From Chara braunii (taxonomy: Eukaryota; Streptophyta; Charophyceae; Charales; Characeae): DNA of 64,000 nt. Location: positions 791,691-855,690 of the forward strand of contig BFEA01000550.1 of the NCBI GenBank assembly GCA_003427395.1, given 5' to 3'. The position numbers were made by a program, and so were the translations under genes. The number at the start of each line of letters is the position of its first letter. Position 1 is the first letter of the stretch. Of the stretch, positions 1 through 11,869 are shown piece by piece. Below the pieces are notes generated by a model, which was given only the letters and a program-made list of their open reading frames with translations, did no database searches and had not been told where the DNA came from.

Positions 1-2
1 CA

Positions 3-43
<41 letters not shown>

Positions 44-183
44 GCGCGCGCACAAACGCGGACACACACACACACACAAACACAAACACGCACACACATA
101 TGCGCACGCACAAACACATGCACACACACACACACCCGCCCATGCCCACAGACACACACACACATACGCACACATACACACAT

Positions 184-235
<52 letters not shown>

Positions 236-318
236 GCGCGCGCGCACGCACGCACACATACACACACACACGCACACACAATCAATCAATCAATCAATCA
301 ATTAATCAATGTATCTAG
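1..318. repeat. CA/TG compound microsatellite
   Basis: Almost pure CA dinucleotides with CG-rich patches (34-52 and 233-252), ending in an (AATC)n run at 280-310. The His/Thr-rich open frame across it is a translation of the repeat, not a gene. Confidence 0.95.
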
Positions 319-959
319 CAAAAACAGAAAAAAAAGAAAAAAGAAAAGAAAATGACTTTGATTTTTTTTTCATTATTATGTTTTTTTTTTTTTGCCTTTC
401 ATATTTGCATATGTAGGTAAAAAAAAAGAATAAAAGAAACATAAGCACCATAATTATCCCAGCAGCAATCGAAAAAAAAATTTATTTTTTTTAATTATGT
501 TTCTTTTGATTTTAATACTTGTTTTTTTTTTAATAACAAAAAACATTAAAATAAAAAATAAAAACTATGGGGATATAGGGTTTTACTCAAGGTTAGTTGT
601 GACTCAGTTCCATTTACACACCTGTGTGAATCCACACCTTGCATGATCTTGCTTGAATTCATGGAAAGGCAGAGCAAAGTGTGTGATGTCATGCATGTAG
701 GAAAGGTGGGATGACTTGGTTGGGAAGCGTATGGGTTTTTGGTTGTTTCTTTTGTTGTTATGCAGGTAGGTAAACGATATATGTGGGAAGAGAGTCGCAT
801 TATGCTTTGCTTAAGGAAATGATGGAAAAATTTTTTCTCTCTCTAACTCCAAAAGTGTCTGGATGTCATAAAAAATAACATGATGGAAAGGGTAGTTGAC
901 GGGTGCCAAAAGAATGAAACTGAGTCTCGCGGATGACTAAGAGAAAAGTAAGAAAATAA
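319..959. other. AT-rich intergenic stretch, no gene seen
   Basis: Homopolymer A and T runs up to about 480-550, then unstructured sequence. I see no coding signal, RNA gene or recognisable repeat here. Confidence 0.6.
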
Positions 960-3030
960 ACATGTATTTTTCCAAGAAATTTCTCATTGTATCCGAATAA
1001 CCTTTCTTTCTGTGCTCGTCCGAAAGAGTCTCAATCTCGATATTCTTCTTATCTTATTCTCTTTTCGTTTAGGTCAAACCCCAGTGGGAAATATAGAAAA
1101 AATGATTACACCTAGTAATTGGGATTTCTTCTCTCTATGAGGCATCTGGGGCAGGGGTCCGTTGCTTTAGGAGTCGGCCATGTTACTGACCCGGAGTGCA
1201 CCGTTCAACGGGGGAATACCATGCTGTATCGCAGTGGAGCCAACCCAACTTCTTAGACATGTACAATGTGTTCCGGCGAAGAGGGGGGGTATTCCAGACC
1301 GCTTTCTAGATGGTAGGGTGTTTTGTAGTAGTCGTTTTTTATATACTTTCGAGCGGGGGACGGATGGAGTCAATACCCCTTTGGGTGATCACCTTAGGTG
1401 CCACCGACGTATGGGGAACTGGTGCCGGAAGAAGCCCAGTTCATGTTATCAAATAGTGTCAAAAGGGGTGTGAGTAGGCATTACCTTCACGGCAAGACCC
1501 TGACACAAGAATCACGATCCACTGAAAAAAGAATTGGACACAGAGATTGATACATATAAATTTATTTTGAAAAAGTTATTACTTTGTCGTTCAGATGTCT
1601 ACAGGAGAAGTGATCAGTCGATTATTCGGTACACGCGAGGTGGCGATAGATTGAATATTAGTGTTGACGTATTCAGTTGCTGACATGATACGAAAATGAC
1701 GTTTGGCTTACAACCCGCATGAAGTTTTTCCGGAGCGAGATGAGCCTCCCTTTGGGGATGGAAGCGTGAGGAATCATCCGCGTAGTTATGTTTTCATGAT
1801 AGAGTAAGGACAACATATTGTGCGATATGATTTTGCGTCCTCTAATCCGTTACGAGATTTCGGAAATATGAATCTCGTCGTAGTTCATGAGGCAAATCCA
1901 ATTAGAGGGCGTTCTTGAGATTAGATGAATGTTTCTTCAGATTGTGCTATGGTTAAATGATCGACAAGGTCCATTCAGTCTCTTTCATTATGTGAGATGA
2001 ATACGGGTGAATAGACTTGATATTTTTCGCTCAGAGCGTTTGTCTGTCATCGCATTTGATGATGAGGCTTATGGGATCGGGGAACGTCTCTATAATTGAC
2101 GTTTCCTTCGGATGTGCAGATGGTCAACGGACGGCGGGATCTTACTCAGGCGAGATATTCGTGACACATTGAACGAGGAGTTGATTCGACGCGCGGAACA
2201 ATTTTTATTTGTTAAGGATGAAGCACCCACTCGTTGGGTTGGTTTCATTGGATTGCCCAGAGATGGGCAATGATTTTTTCCTGACTCGCGCGCGCATGTT
2301 CGTGCCGATGTGACCTGACTTCCGAATGAATTTCATGAATATACTCTGTGTAGCACGACGCACGTGTTCGCACCCCTACGTGTTCGCGTGTTCGCGCGAA
2401 CAACTTGCGAACATTAAAAAAAAAAACTTGCGAACATTAAAAAAAAATAAATCGGTTTTTTATTTTTAACTCATGATTGGCTACGAATTTGAACATGACT
2501 CCAAGGCAAAAGTTGCTTGTATTTCAATTTTACATAACATATATTGTTTTCAGATTTTTCTGAGAATCTTTTTTTTTTTTTTTTAATAATTTTTATGTTC
2601 GTGTTCGGAGGGTTTTGGACGCTTGTTCGCGTTCGGCCGAACATGTTCGTGTTCGCCTCCGAACGCGAACACGGTGCTACGTAGGATATACTCTGTATTT
2701 CTATCGTGCGAGCAACCTCCAATGCCTTTCTCGGGTCATTGTGAGTGTTCAAATTACCCTATCCGGGGAACGCTACGGCGTCGTCCGGATTAGGGACACT
2801 ACGACTAGACACCTCTTTCGAATGCGATAGACGTTTCTCGCCATAGTTTGGAGGCTAGCCTCACGGATGAATTCCCTCTATGGTACGCAGATGGTTCGGG
2901 TCATGCGGGACGGTCGCATTACCATGTCGACTTTTGATAACGAGGAGCTCGTCCAACTCGACCAGACTGAAGATGAGGCTCGCGAGGGTCGACAACTCTA
3001 TCTCGGCTAGACGCACCTTTTATGATATTC
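960..3030 (+). mobile_element. Diverged retroelement segment, copy I (plus strand), coding remnants
   Basis: This stretch aligns along most of its length with the reverse complement of 14980-13010. The shared blocks are 960-1560 with 14975-14340, 2110-2270 with about 13735-13590, and 2696-3020 with 13340-13010. Translated pieces are similar between copies although both have stops. One such piece, around 2930-3008, reads like an acidic protein tail (pattern D-x-E-E-L-x-x-L-D-Q), so the segment probably derives from a coding retroelement whose family I cannot name. It is interrupted at 2346-2684 by a short insertion element that is absent from the sister copy. The LTR-like block at 3860-4590 follows on the same side as in copy II. 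The coding remnants carry many stops, so it is not functional. Confidence 0.5.
2346..2684. mobile_element. Short TIR insertion element, CGAAC/GTTCG end-word type
   Basis: A 339-bp insertion between two copies of RATATACT (2338-2345 and 2685-2692; the longer identity ATATACTCTG also holds). Ends are inverted: CTGTGTAGCAC on the left and the complement of CTACGTAGCAC on the right. Both ends are clusters of GTTCG/CGAAC (2364-2410 and 2598-2672) around an AT-rich core with the words TTGCTTG, ACATAACATA and CAGATTTTT. The homologous segment at 13340 on the minus strand keeps the uninterrupted site (ATATACTTTGTATTT), which shows that this is an insertion. There is no coding capacity; it is a MITE-like non-autonomous element. 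The 8-bp duplication suggests hAT-type transposition, but no transposase is present to test this. Confidence 0.75.
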
Positions 3031-3859
3031 AGGTGGCGCGTTGAGTATCCCTAATGACAGGGTCATGTTTGTATGACTCTACGAGGGTCATTAAAAAAAT
3101 TTAAAAAAATTGTAGATAAGACCAACTGGATGGATAATATCCGGATTGCCCCGATTAATGCACTATCATGCTTATGCATTGAGGGGTAATCGGACATGTA
3201 GCGACGTATGTCACACGTGATAAATATTTCATCAGGACATGCAAAAATCTGCTACGAATTGAAGGTTGGAAAAATGTGAGGCCTCTGGATAGGCATCGAA
3301 CTTTCATTAATTGTTGTATATTAAGAATTGGTTAACTTATTTCATATAAAAATAATTAAAAAATTTATATTTTTGAGAAAGGATGAAAGATTGCGATTTT
3401 ATTTTCAGTAACCTGATGATAAAAATAGACATTTCATTATTTGAGGAAAAAAAAAAAAAAAAAACTGCTTGAGAAGATAACAGCAATCAACAAAATTTTA
3501 TTCGTTAATAGTGACTTAATACCTTGTTTCCGAATGAATGCATGTGCTACGAAAATAACGTTAATTTGAAAATTCAAACTTTGGCTAGGAGCCAAATCAC
3601 TTGTCGAGTGAAATTCACTTGCAGGAATCATTCCTGGCAGGGTTTAATAAGTGTGTTGACATTGCAACCTATAAGTCAAATGTGAGGTTGTCCATTCTTA
3701 ATTTTTTGTCGATAAGCAAACTTCCGTCTTGGAAGCGGCGACATAAAATTTTTGTTGGTCATACAGATTGGGAAGAATAACTTTGGCAGATTATCTCATC
3801 AAGTCAAAATTTTATCTTGTGCGATTTGATAAAACCGTATTGATTCTATTTATTTTGTG
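3031..3859. other. AT-rich retroelement-derived stretch, no gene
   Basis: Only short patches match the inverted sister copy, for example ATCATGCTTA followed by CATTGAGGGGTAA near 3160-3190, matched near 12825-12845 on the other strand. It appears to be decayed internal retroelement DNA. Confidence 0.45.
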
Positions 3860-4590
3860 ATCAAAGAATTATAAAGGGACTATGATTATTTTATGGGTTT
3901 CACGTTTGGTTGAAACCGTCCTACTCGACCGACGTATGTTTCGTACCTAGGAGGTTCGCGCCCTAGGGAATGAACAACATTCGGGTTTACTTGGCGTTAA
4001 CCAAACGTACCTATACTCCAACGAATGAGCAAACACCCTCTACCGACCTACCTCTGCAATTGCATGTAAAAGCTTTCGCATGTGGGTCAGTAGCTCGGTA
4101 GGGATACGCCCCTGTGTCGTGACAACCCCTTAGGGAAGGCAAGATGGGCCTCACTGAAACCTATCCTGTCGTAGGGGACCGTGAGATGTACAGCTGGCGC
4201 ACTTGGCTAGAGCGGTGAAGGGACGACACAGAACAGAATGGTTTTAGGCTGATCCCCTTAAGGGTCCGCACATGACAATTCTTACTACGGGATCTCTGAA
4301 TTCTCCTTGGTATGGTGCCACCGTGGAGTTATTTTTCCTTTTTTTATTTTGGGTTTGGGTGTACCACGACTGTTTTGGCGGTTCACGGGATTGTTATGTA
4401 TCGTTCCCAAGTTGTCTCTTGTTTTTTTTTTATATAACGATATTTGTTTTGTTTTGCTTTAACTCCTGCGTGACATAGCCGGGAGGGTTTCCGCACTTTG
4501 CAAAAAGGAGGGAGCCGATGCGCTCGACAACGCGACTCTACAGTCTGTGATCTTTATCGCTCTGGTTTAATATAAAAAGACTCACAGGTT
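3860..4590 (+). repeat. LTR-like block of copy I, possible primer-binding site at its end
   Basis: This block is homologous to the reverse complement of 12345-11870 and, more distantly, of 18590-19010 and 32133-32540. The shared core includes GTCAGTAGCTCGGTAGGG (4087-4104), followed by GTGACAACCCC. The block closes with a stretch reading ACTCACAGG then TTTGGCGCTCCACAG (about 4579-4603). That resembles an LTR end followed by a tRNA-complementary primer-binding site, since plant Ty3 elements often have TGGCGCC here. A similar junction occurs at about 40560-40620. I infer LTR identity from position and repetition only; termini and target duplications were not defined. Confidence 0.4.
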
Positions 4591-4760
4591 TGGCGCTCCA
4601 CAGTCCCATAACGGGATACCGACGGGCACCCCCTCCCTTCTAAACTCGTTGCTCAACCCCTGATGGGTACCCGTGTCCGATGGCAAAGAGGGGACTCATG
4701 ACCTTCCATAGAAGGTGATGAGTTTTTTACAATGCGGTGCTCAGCTAGTCATTTCAGTAA
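4591..4760. repeat. Dispersed repeat shared with 40600-40735
   Basis: Shared words include ATAACGGGAT, GGGTACCCGTGTC, GATGGCAAAGAGGGGACTCATGACC (matched with few changes) and the following GATGAG/GATGGG context. It probably represents the leader next to an LTR of the same family. Confidence 0.55.
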
Positions 4761-4892
4761 CAAAGTGGGACGTAAAGGGCAAGGTCATCAAAGACCGCCG
4801 ATTTGCAGTTACGATTCAAAAGTGAACCATTAGGTCCCCCGCGAAGTTATCGAAAGGAGAAAATTAACAGAAGGAGAGAATATAAAAAATAA

Positions 4893-4976
4893 ATAAATAT
4901 TAATAATTGTATTATATTATTATAATAATATTAATAATACTAACACTAATAATACTAATAATACTAATACTAATAC

Positions 4977-5016
<40 letters not shown>

Positions 5017-5018
5017 CA
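4893..5018. repeat. AAT/ATAAT microsatellite
   Basis: Imperfect TAATAA, TAATACTAA and AAT repeats, becoming pure (AAT)n at about 4977-5015. Confidence 0.9.
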
Positions 5019-5360
5019 TGTCGCAATGAAAAGTTATATCACACCGTAGCATCATGGAGGCCATCAGATCTCGATACTTTAAGCCACCACTACCCCCGAC
5101 GACCTAAAATGGACTTTCCTGACCTTACGGACCGGGTTCTTAGGGGGGCGGTGACCGGCAAGCACAACCGGATTCGGTCCAAGATTTTTCAAGCGTGAAC
5201 TTAAGCAATTTTTCCCGCTCAGAAAAGTTGGCAGAAAAATCTAAAATTTTGATATACTGTAGATTAGGCTGTGATCTTTCCAGGAGAAATATCAAAAAAA
5301 TGAGAAAAATAAAATTAGACTGTGAATTAAATGTCGCGCCGTTTTGTCTCATTTTTCATG

Positions 5361-5925
5361 TTGGCTACTCTACGACGTATAACGATCATTTCGTCGAAAT
5401 GGACATTTTTTATTTTTTGAACGAAATTCAAATCGAGTTTTTTGGCTGAAAACTTGTAAAAAATTGTTATTCCTCAGGGTAAACAGTAGATAATTTTTCA
5501 TGTTTTTACCTTTTGTAATTAGAGTTGTTTGGATGGGTGTTTATCCTGAGGTATTCCTAGAGTATATGCATACCTCTGTAAGTAATTTAGTACAACATGG
5601 GAAATTTGGGCCCTAAAGGGCCTCTGTATTTGACCGGCCGCCGGCCAAAAAAGAGAAGATAACCATGTTTGACAATGATTTTTTAGTCGTCTTTCCAGAA
5701 ATCGGTGGACCCCCTGGCTATACATAGACCTAACTTGAGACCAGGTACCTCCAGGCAATCCTGCCTGGAGGTGCCTGGTTTCAAGCTAGGTCCATGTACA
5801 GCCAGAGAACCCTCAGAAACAACAAATTTTGACGAGTTTTCGGTAAAAAAACTCGATTTCAATTTCGTTCAAAAAATAAAAAATGTTCATTTTGACGAAA
5901 TGGTCGTTGTATGGCCCAACGGGTA
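5361..5925. mobile_element. Fold-back element with ~100-bp inverted arms
   Basis: The left arm (5361-5480) and right arm (5812-5925) are inverted copies with about 90% identity over the best stretch: CATTTCGTC, ATGGACATTTTTTATTTT and GAACGAAATTCAAATCGAG on the left mirror the right arm. The spacer holds a second, nearly perfect hairpin (5713-5810) and the word GGGCCCTAAAGGGCC. The short open frames in each arm are the same sequence read in opposite directions and are not a gene. It is a MITE or fold-back transposon by structure; no target duplication was identified. Confidence 0.7.
5713..5810. repeat. Near-perfect hairpin inside the fold-back element
   Basis: The two ~47-nt halves (5713-5759 and 5762-5810) are reverse complements with only a few differences. 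The tip is CTCCAGGCA, a 2-3 nt loop, then TGCCTGGAG. Stem words CTGGCTATACATAGACCTA and its mirrored partner differ at transition-type positions that allow G-U pairs. A transcript of either strand would form a long stem comparable in length to plant small-RNA precursors. Confidence 0.75.
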
Positions 5926-7680
5926 AAGTAACCCAACTTTCGCTATTTTTTGCAGTCAGAAGGATGACCCAACAACTCTGAAAATTGGAGGGTCCGTAGA
6001 TTTTGTCGTGATCTTTATGGGAACAGTATTTAAGGGGGGGATAAATCATTTGAACCACGAAATAAATCGCGGGGATAATTTGACGCATTTTCGAATTTTG
6101 CAATTTCGCCAGTTCCCCCCACTGTGCTATCGGTAGCCGTCATGGACCTGTGATACCAGTTCCCCCTAATTTATGACGGCGCGGGTAGTGGTGGTTTAAA
6201 ACAAGGGGTTCAACTCGCAATTTGAAGTGGCCGCTTTGACTTTTCATCATTACGACCCTGGGCTACCACCAGCCAAAGGCCGGTTAAACCTGGTATACGG
6301 CATAGATCCATAAGCAAGGATCTTGGTATACCACTGATGTTTTCCTGTGACGATGGTGCACAATAGGGTTTTCAGAGCAAGGAAGCAGGCACGAGGCAAG
6401 GATTTTTATAGCAGGAGACTGGTAGGCTATGGAGGGTCGGAACACCTCGCCCTCCAACACCTCGCACATATGAATCAGTCCCCGAGGTGTATGCATTGTC
6501 GTCATAGGCCGGTGTAGGGTCCCACCCTGTTAGACTTTCGAGCCTAAGTCGATCCTTCTGCGAGTCCCAGTTGGCTCGGCTCCTCCCACACTCATGCTCG
6601 GGACGCGGAGCCATTCGTCACAGAGTCAACCCTACCCAGTGCTTTAAGATGGATTCGGGGTGGGCCAAAGAGCAAGAGAGTTTTGACATTGGGAATGCAA
6701 CTCAACTTTCTCGCTAGGTGGGTAGTTTTACTGATGTCTCGCAAGCGTCCTTTCCTCAATAATCTGTTATCTTCGTAGGCAATTGTTTTTTCCAATGCTG
6801 AAGCAGTCTCAGGGTCCTTTGAGAACTTCTTTTCTCTTATGCATAGGTCAAGCGTCCTCCTTAGGCCACTTATCCATTCACTAAATGCAAAGTCTACCAA
6901 CTTCATCGAGGTCAGGGGAGCAGCCTTGGTCCTCTGGCTGGTCTACGCACTAATTCTCTCTTTATCGTGCATCATACACCATGCCTTATTGCTTCCCTAT
7001 GCACCCCTTAGTGTTTTCGGGGTCCCACCCGCATGCAGACAATCAACCATTTAGACCGTGTCCCTATTCAACGATGTGACAACATGCATGAAGACTCATT
7101 CATGGGTGAGGGTTATGCTCATAACCCATTTAGCTTCCATTCCCTTTTCACCGCCCGGCCTACCCGGGCGCTATCCGGCTGGAAGGTTTTTAAGGGTTAC
7201 TCACTTGCACACTCAAATGCAATATAAACAAGCACAATCCCCCATTTCCCATTTGGGGTCAACATATAATATTTCCCGCATGTTTAGTTTTTTCCTCTCT
7301 TAGTTGCTTGTTTATTCCTTCACCATGTTCAAGCCATCCTCTTCCCATTCTCATACAGCCGGGGTGTTGGTCGAATCCATTGACCTTTCTTTCTTTCAAT
7401 GAATCTTTTCACTCTTGGGTCCTTGCTAATCCTCAAGTTCTTATGAATCCTCAAATCCTTTGTACTTACAGACTTTTCTCAATCTCAAACATTTTTCCTT
7501 CTTGGTGGCACAAGGGGCCGACAACCTTCCCCTTACCCTCTCTTTCCACCAAGTGAGGATTGAGTTTTTTCATTGTTCGTCCGCTGGCAATGTGACAAGT
7601 GAATAAGGGTTAGCTATATGCCAAAAGGGTTATGGATAGTCTGTAAAGCACGGGAGGGGTATACGAGAGGGGGACGTCGA
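5926..7680. other. Unassigned stretch, no supported gene
   Basis: Short open frames on both strands show no family motif, and none exceeds about 105 codons. I find no repeat copy of this stretch elsewhere in the window and nothing I can name. Confidence 0.5.
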
Positions 7681-7683
7681 ACA

Positions 7684-7771
<88 letters not shown>
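7684..7771. repeat. (GA)n microsatellite
   Basis: An uninterrupted GA dinucleotide run of about 85 bp. Confidence 0.97.
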
Positions 7772-7774
<3 letters not shown>

Positions 7775-7869
7775 CCTTACTTCTAATTAAGGTTTATCTC
7801 CTATACGTCCTATTGTCCTACCTAAGGTCCCTTTTATGTGTTGAATCCCTACATTCCATTGAACATGGT

Positions 7870-8660
7870 GTTGGTCGGTCATTGGGATAATGGAGGATGG
7901 AGGAGGAAGAAGGTGTGAAGGTAGTTGGGTATGGCGGATGGGTGAAGGAGGTGGAGGAGGAAGAAGTTGTGAAGGTGGTTGGCTATGGTGGATGGGTGAA
8001 GGAGATAATGGAGGGAGAAGGTGTGAAGGTAGTTGATATAGCGGATGGGTGAAGGAAGTGGAGGAAAAAAAAGGTGTGAAGGTGGTTGCATATCGTGGAT
8101 GGGTGAAGGAGATGGTGGAGGGAGAAGGTGTGAAGGTGGTTGGGTATGGTGGATTGGTGAAGGAGATGGAGGATGAAGGAGTGGAGGAGGTAGCCTATGG
8201 TGGATGGGTAAAGGAGGTGGAGGAGGAAGAAGGTGTTGAGGTAGTTGGTTATGGCGAATGGTTGAAGGAAGTGGAGGAGGAAGAAGGTGTGGAGGTAGTT
8301 GGTAATGGTGGATGGTTGAAGGAAGTGGAGGAGGAAGAAGGTGAGAAGGTAGTTGGAGGTGGAGGAGGAAGGTGTGAGGTGGTTGACTATGGTGAATGGG
8401 TGAAGGAGGTCGAGGAGGAAAAAAACATGAGGAGCTTGGGTATGGCAGATGACTGAGGGAGGTGGAAGAGGAAGAAGGTGTGAGGTGGTTGGCTATGGTG
8501 GATGGGTGAAGGAGGTGGAGAAGGAAAAAGGTGTGGAGGTAGTTGGCTATGGCTGATGGTTGAAGGAGGTGGAGGAGGAAGAAGGAGTGAAAGCGGTTGA
8601 TTATGGTGGATGAGTGAAAGAGGTGGAGGAGGAAGAAGGGGTGAAGGTGGTTTCTATGTT
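7870..8660. repeat. 54-bp minisatellite, about 14 units
   Basis: The unit reads approximately GTGGAGGAGGAAGAAGG, TGTGAAGGTAGTTGG, then TATGGTGGATGGGTGAAGGA. The period is 54 bp (18 codons) with indels of 3-6 bp, so frames stay open on both strands: an acidic V-E-E-E-E-G repeat on plus and a Pro/His/Leu-rich repeat on minus, up to 294 codons. Because both strands are open, I treat the coding potential as a by-product of the period being divisible by three. Confidence 0.85.
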
Positions 8661-8984
8661 TTCGGTTTCGTCCTACTTGTGTCGTCCGAACCTGAGAATC
8701 ATCAGAAAAGTCAGACTTGCAGAATTCAGATTTGCAGCAGAGACTCGGACTTTGCAAAAACAACTCAAATTTATGATTTTGCCGATTTTCCTTAAGGAGG
8801 GAGAGCCGAAAAACTTAGACTTGTGTTTGCTGCCCTAAACGACATCTGATGGACTCGTAACTTGGTAAGCTCTTTGTCTATACCCTATAGACGACCCTCC
8901 TAAAGTTGGGCCCCATTCCATTGTCGTTTCCCCCTACTTCCTGCTCTAAGCCAACAGTTCGATGAAGTCCATTTTCCATTTTTT

Positions 8985-9275
8985 TAGGAAAATGGATTAA
9001 GATGGCCTGGGGATTTTGCAGCCCATCTACCTATGCCTAGGATATGGGCTCTGCCAAGTCTCAGCCCGTATATCCCTTCTTTAGATGGGGTTGGTTTTTG
9101 GCACCTCCGGGTTGCCGGTTAGTTGGCCGTTTTTGGGCCGGTCGCTGGTTCGAGACCTCAGCGGTTTTCAACAACATTAACATCCAAACTGTTGTCTGGG
9201 CAAATGGATTAAGATGGCTTGGGGGTTTTGCGGCCCATCTACTTATGCCTGGGATATGGGCTTTGTCAAGCATGT
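8985..9275. repeat. Two ~80-bp direct repeats, 203 bp apart
   Basis: The blocks near 8989-9060 and 9202-9273 share AATGGATTAAGATGGC, GCCCATCTAC and ATGCCTGGGATATGGGCT (first copy with one change). Between them lies GGTTCGAGACC, which resembles a Pol III B box but has no tRNA fold around it. Confidence 0.7.
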
Positions 9276-9548
9276 CGGGTATCCGCCCTCTAAAAAAGGT
9301 TCTTGCCTGGCTGAGGGTGCTGACTAAGAATTCTCTCCAAGAGTATCGTTCAGACGATAAACAAGGTGCATAGTCCCTGCACGACCTTCTTCAGTTACTG
9401 CCTCCGTCAAAGCATGAATCAAGTTTGTATCAATCGTACGATACGTGGACACAAAATCAATTGTTTGCGATATATATGGCAATGCTAAGGAAAACTCATG
9501 GGGATCGCATTCCTCTTCACATGACTTTTTCTTCTTCCTTAGCCTTTT

Positions 9549-9980
9549 TTATTTTGGATAAGTGTACGACTCCGAACTCATCTGGTTCTGTGAATTCTCC
9601 GGCCCGGTGTTCGCACATCTCACCACCTCGTAGTATTGACGAACTGGGTCGCACAGAGCCACAAACATGGTGCCATCGTGCTCATTAATCATGAGGCTCT
9701 CCATTCGACACAAAAATATTCGTCCCAAAAACACCTCTTGCTCCACCTTTGGCAAAATATAGAAGTAAGTGTGAACTTTGACTTTTTCAATCGAGACCAT
9801 TACTGCGCCAGTCCTGCCGCAGAAAGGCGTTGAACTGCTTGTGCTGACCAAAAACCCGAAATCATTGCGATTGATTTGCAACCCTGCTTCAATCGCATGT
9901 CGTTCTGTCATGATATTCATTTCGACCCCGTCATTGACAAGGGCCGAAAACTCTCCTCGGCCAATCTGAATTTTCAAATA
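9549..9980 (-). pseudogene. Retropepsin-like protease remnant of a Ty3/Gypsy-type retrotransposon
   Basis: The frame of about 142 codons reads as the aspartic protease of a gag-pol polyprotein. It has an entry strand (K-I-Q-I-G), the active-site region L-V-N-D-G-V-E-M-N, a flap-like F-C-G-R-T-G, and the terminal L-G-R-x-F-L segment that corresponds to the family I-L-G-x-x-F/W motif. The catalytic Asp expected in D-[S/T]-G appears as Asn, so even this piece is probably inactive. The frame is open upstream of the listed start, consistent with a polyprotein with no own start codon. The zinc knuckle at 10697-10659 lies upstream in the same frame (720 nt away). No reverse transcriptase follows; the element is truncated before 9500. 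Confidence 0.75.
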
Positions 9981-10099
9981 CCCGGTGGCTACGCTTCGTC
10001 AATCTATCTTTGTCCCTTGCCTACCTTTCATCCTCCGCTCGCAATCGTTCATCTTCATTTCCTTCCTCCTCATGTATTGGAATGAGGTCCTCTTTCCGA

Positions 10100-11710
10100 G
10101 GTTCCCTTGAACTCTATCCAAACAAAGGTTGCGATTGCAGAGTTTTTTTCCCTCTCTGGTTCTGGACCATTATAGTCACCGATTAGTCGTGACCCCTCGC
10201 TTAAGTACGGGCCAGGATCGTACCGTGGCTGTTATTGGTCGAGGCAAGGACGCTAATTCTGGCGCAGAAGCAGTAGCAGGTACAAACCTATCTTGTCTGT
10301 TACTTCCCCATTCGCCAAATAGATGGACATTTGGAATGTTCTTCCATATCTACGCACAGTTATCCGATGGAATTACGATACTTGTCCAACCTCCCCATCA
10401 CCTTTTGCGCCTAGCGTATAATCCGCTCCTTATCTTTCTCCACCTCTCTTGCCCTTGCTAGAGAATCGTGAAGTTCTAGGGAATCCATCGCTTCCTCCAA
10501 CTCGAACAAGTCCACCTCCTCAGGAGAGGCTAAACAAAACATGGTGGGAGAGAGAGCGGCTCATTCGTCGAAAGGTCTCTTTCCTCGTCGTCGAATACCT
10601 CGCCCCGAATAATTGTTAAGACCACCTAGTATTTCTCGTTTTTTGCCAAAATTTGGCAACAACGAACAATGTGTCCCTTCATGTTACAATACTTGCAGAT
10701 ATAATCTTATTGTCAATTGCCTCTTCCACCTTCATTCCCACGACCTCTACCGTGGTCTCGACCATCATGAGCCTTGGGTCCGCTAGGCTTGCTCCTGACA
10801 TCCATTATTCTCATTGCCACCTCGTCCATTGCTTTCCCCATGCTTTCGTGTAGTACCTTGTCCCCCTCAAATTTGATTTAAGGATATGCATTCCGCCTTA
10901 ATCAATTTTCGCGGTGGTTTCTCCTATTCCTCGTTCTCACTATCGTTGCTATTCTCCTCAGTGACAGACTCCTTTCCCTTTTTTTTTTGCCTCTTTTCAC
11001 CTTTACCCACCATCACTCGGAGTTTCAGTCGCTCCTCCCTCATATCCGCCATCATCTCCTTCATGTCCACCTGGGTCTTATAGACCTTATCCGTGTCCAA
11101 CCCTACATGAACTCTCTCCCGGTCCTCCTTCTCCGGATTTGATCAAAATTACTTGCCAGCAAGTTCTTGGACCAGTCATACCGCCCTAGCATCCCTTTCA
11201 CCAATTTACGTTGTTCTATTTTTTAGAAGTTGTCCAAAACGACAAGGCATAGGTCCTTATCCGGAAGGTTGAGTATCAGCTGCACCACCCGCTTAAACTC
11301 CGTTAAGAATTGCTTGGTTGTGCTGAAATTTTGTCGGCTGACCTTCCGCAAGTCTACCAAATCTAGCAATTGGTTACCCAACTGGTATTTCTTCAACAAT
11401 TTTTTTTTTTTAATTCCGGTCATTCATGCGCATCTCATACCAACTCGTCCACTTCATCCCTATACTCCACCTTACAATACATTTTTACCATTCGTAAATT
11501 TTTCTCATTTCACCACTCATAATAGTTTCCCAACTGTTTAAACTTACTTGCACACGTTGAGGCATGGTTGTCATCGAACAATAAAACTTTGACCTTCGAG
11601 AATTGTTTTTTCTGAGACTGATGAATAACTTTGACAAACTCTCAAATGTCATTCCTTCTCTTATCCTAATTGTTATTGTTGTTGTGGGGAACCATATGTG
11701 TTTCCTCAAC
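10100..11710 (-). pseudogene. Degenerate gag region with CCHC zinc knuckle
   Basis: On the minus strand, upstream of the protease, a zinc knuckle C-K-Y-C-x4-H-I-V-R-C (CX2CX4HX4C) is encoded at about 10697-10656. Further upstream, short basic/hydrophobic frames (for example 11423-11223 and 11709-11485) fit a capsid-like region broken by stops. Gag proteins of LTR retrotransposons use this knuckle to bind RNA. The order LTR-like block (12345-11870), gag, knuckle, protease is that of a Ty3/Gypsy or Copia 5' half. Multiple stops and frame changes make it a pseudogene. Confidence 0.6.
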
Positions 11711-11869
11711 CATCTTGAGTGACAAAATCATAACAACACATTTGCATAAATGAGTCGAAAAACTCTTTGAAAAACTCAAAGATAGTTCCCCTAACTTTTC
11801 CTCCTCCTTTCTTTTTTGAACTACTGACTTTTTCCTAAGACCAAACAGAAAGAAGGTAACTTTTCATTC

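Noticed and set aside
546-800. 84-codon minus-strand frame
   Set aside because: No homologue in the window, no motif, and AT-rich context; indistinguishable from chance.
7879-8763. 294-codon Pro/His/Leu-rich frame on the minus strand
   Set aside because: It is the complement of the 54-bp minisatellite, and the plus strand is open over the same stretch.
9085-9160. Possible tRNA gene around GGTTCGAGACC
   Set aside because: Only the B-box word fits; there is no A box, acceptor stem or anticodon arm at the right spacing.
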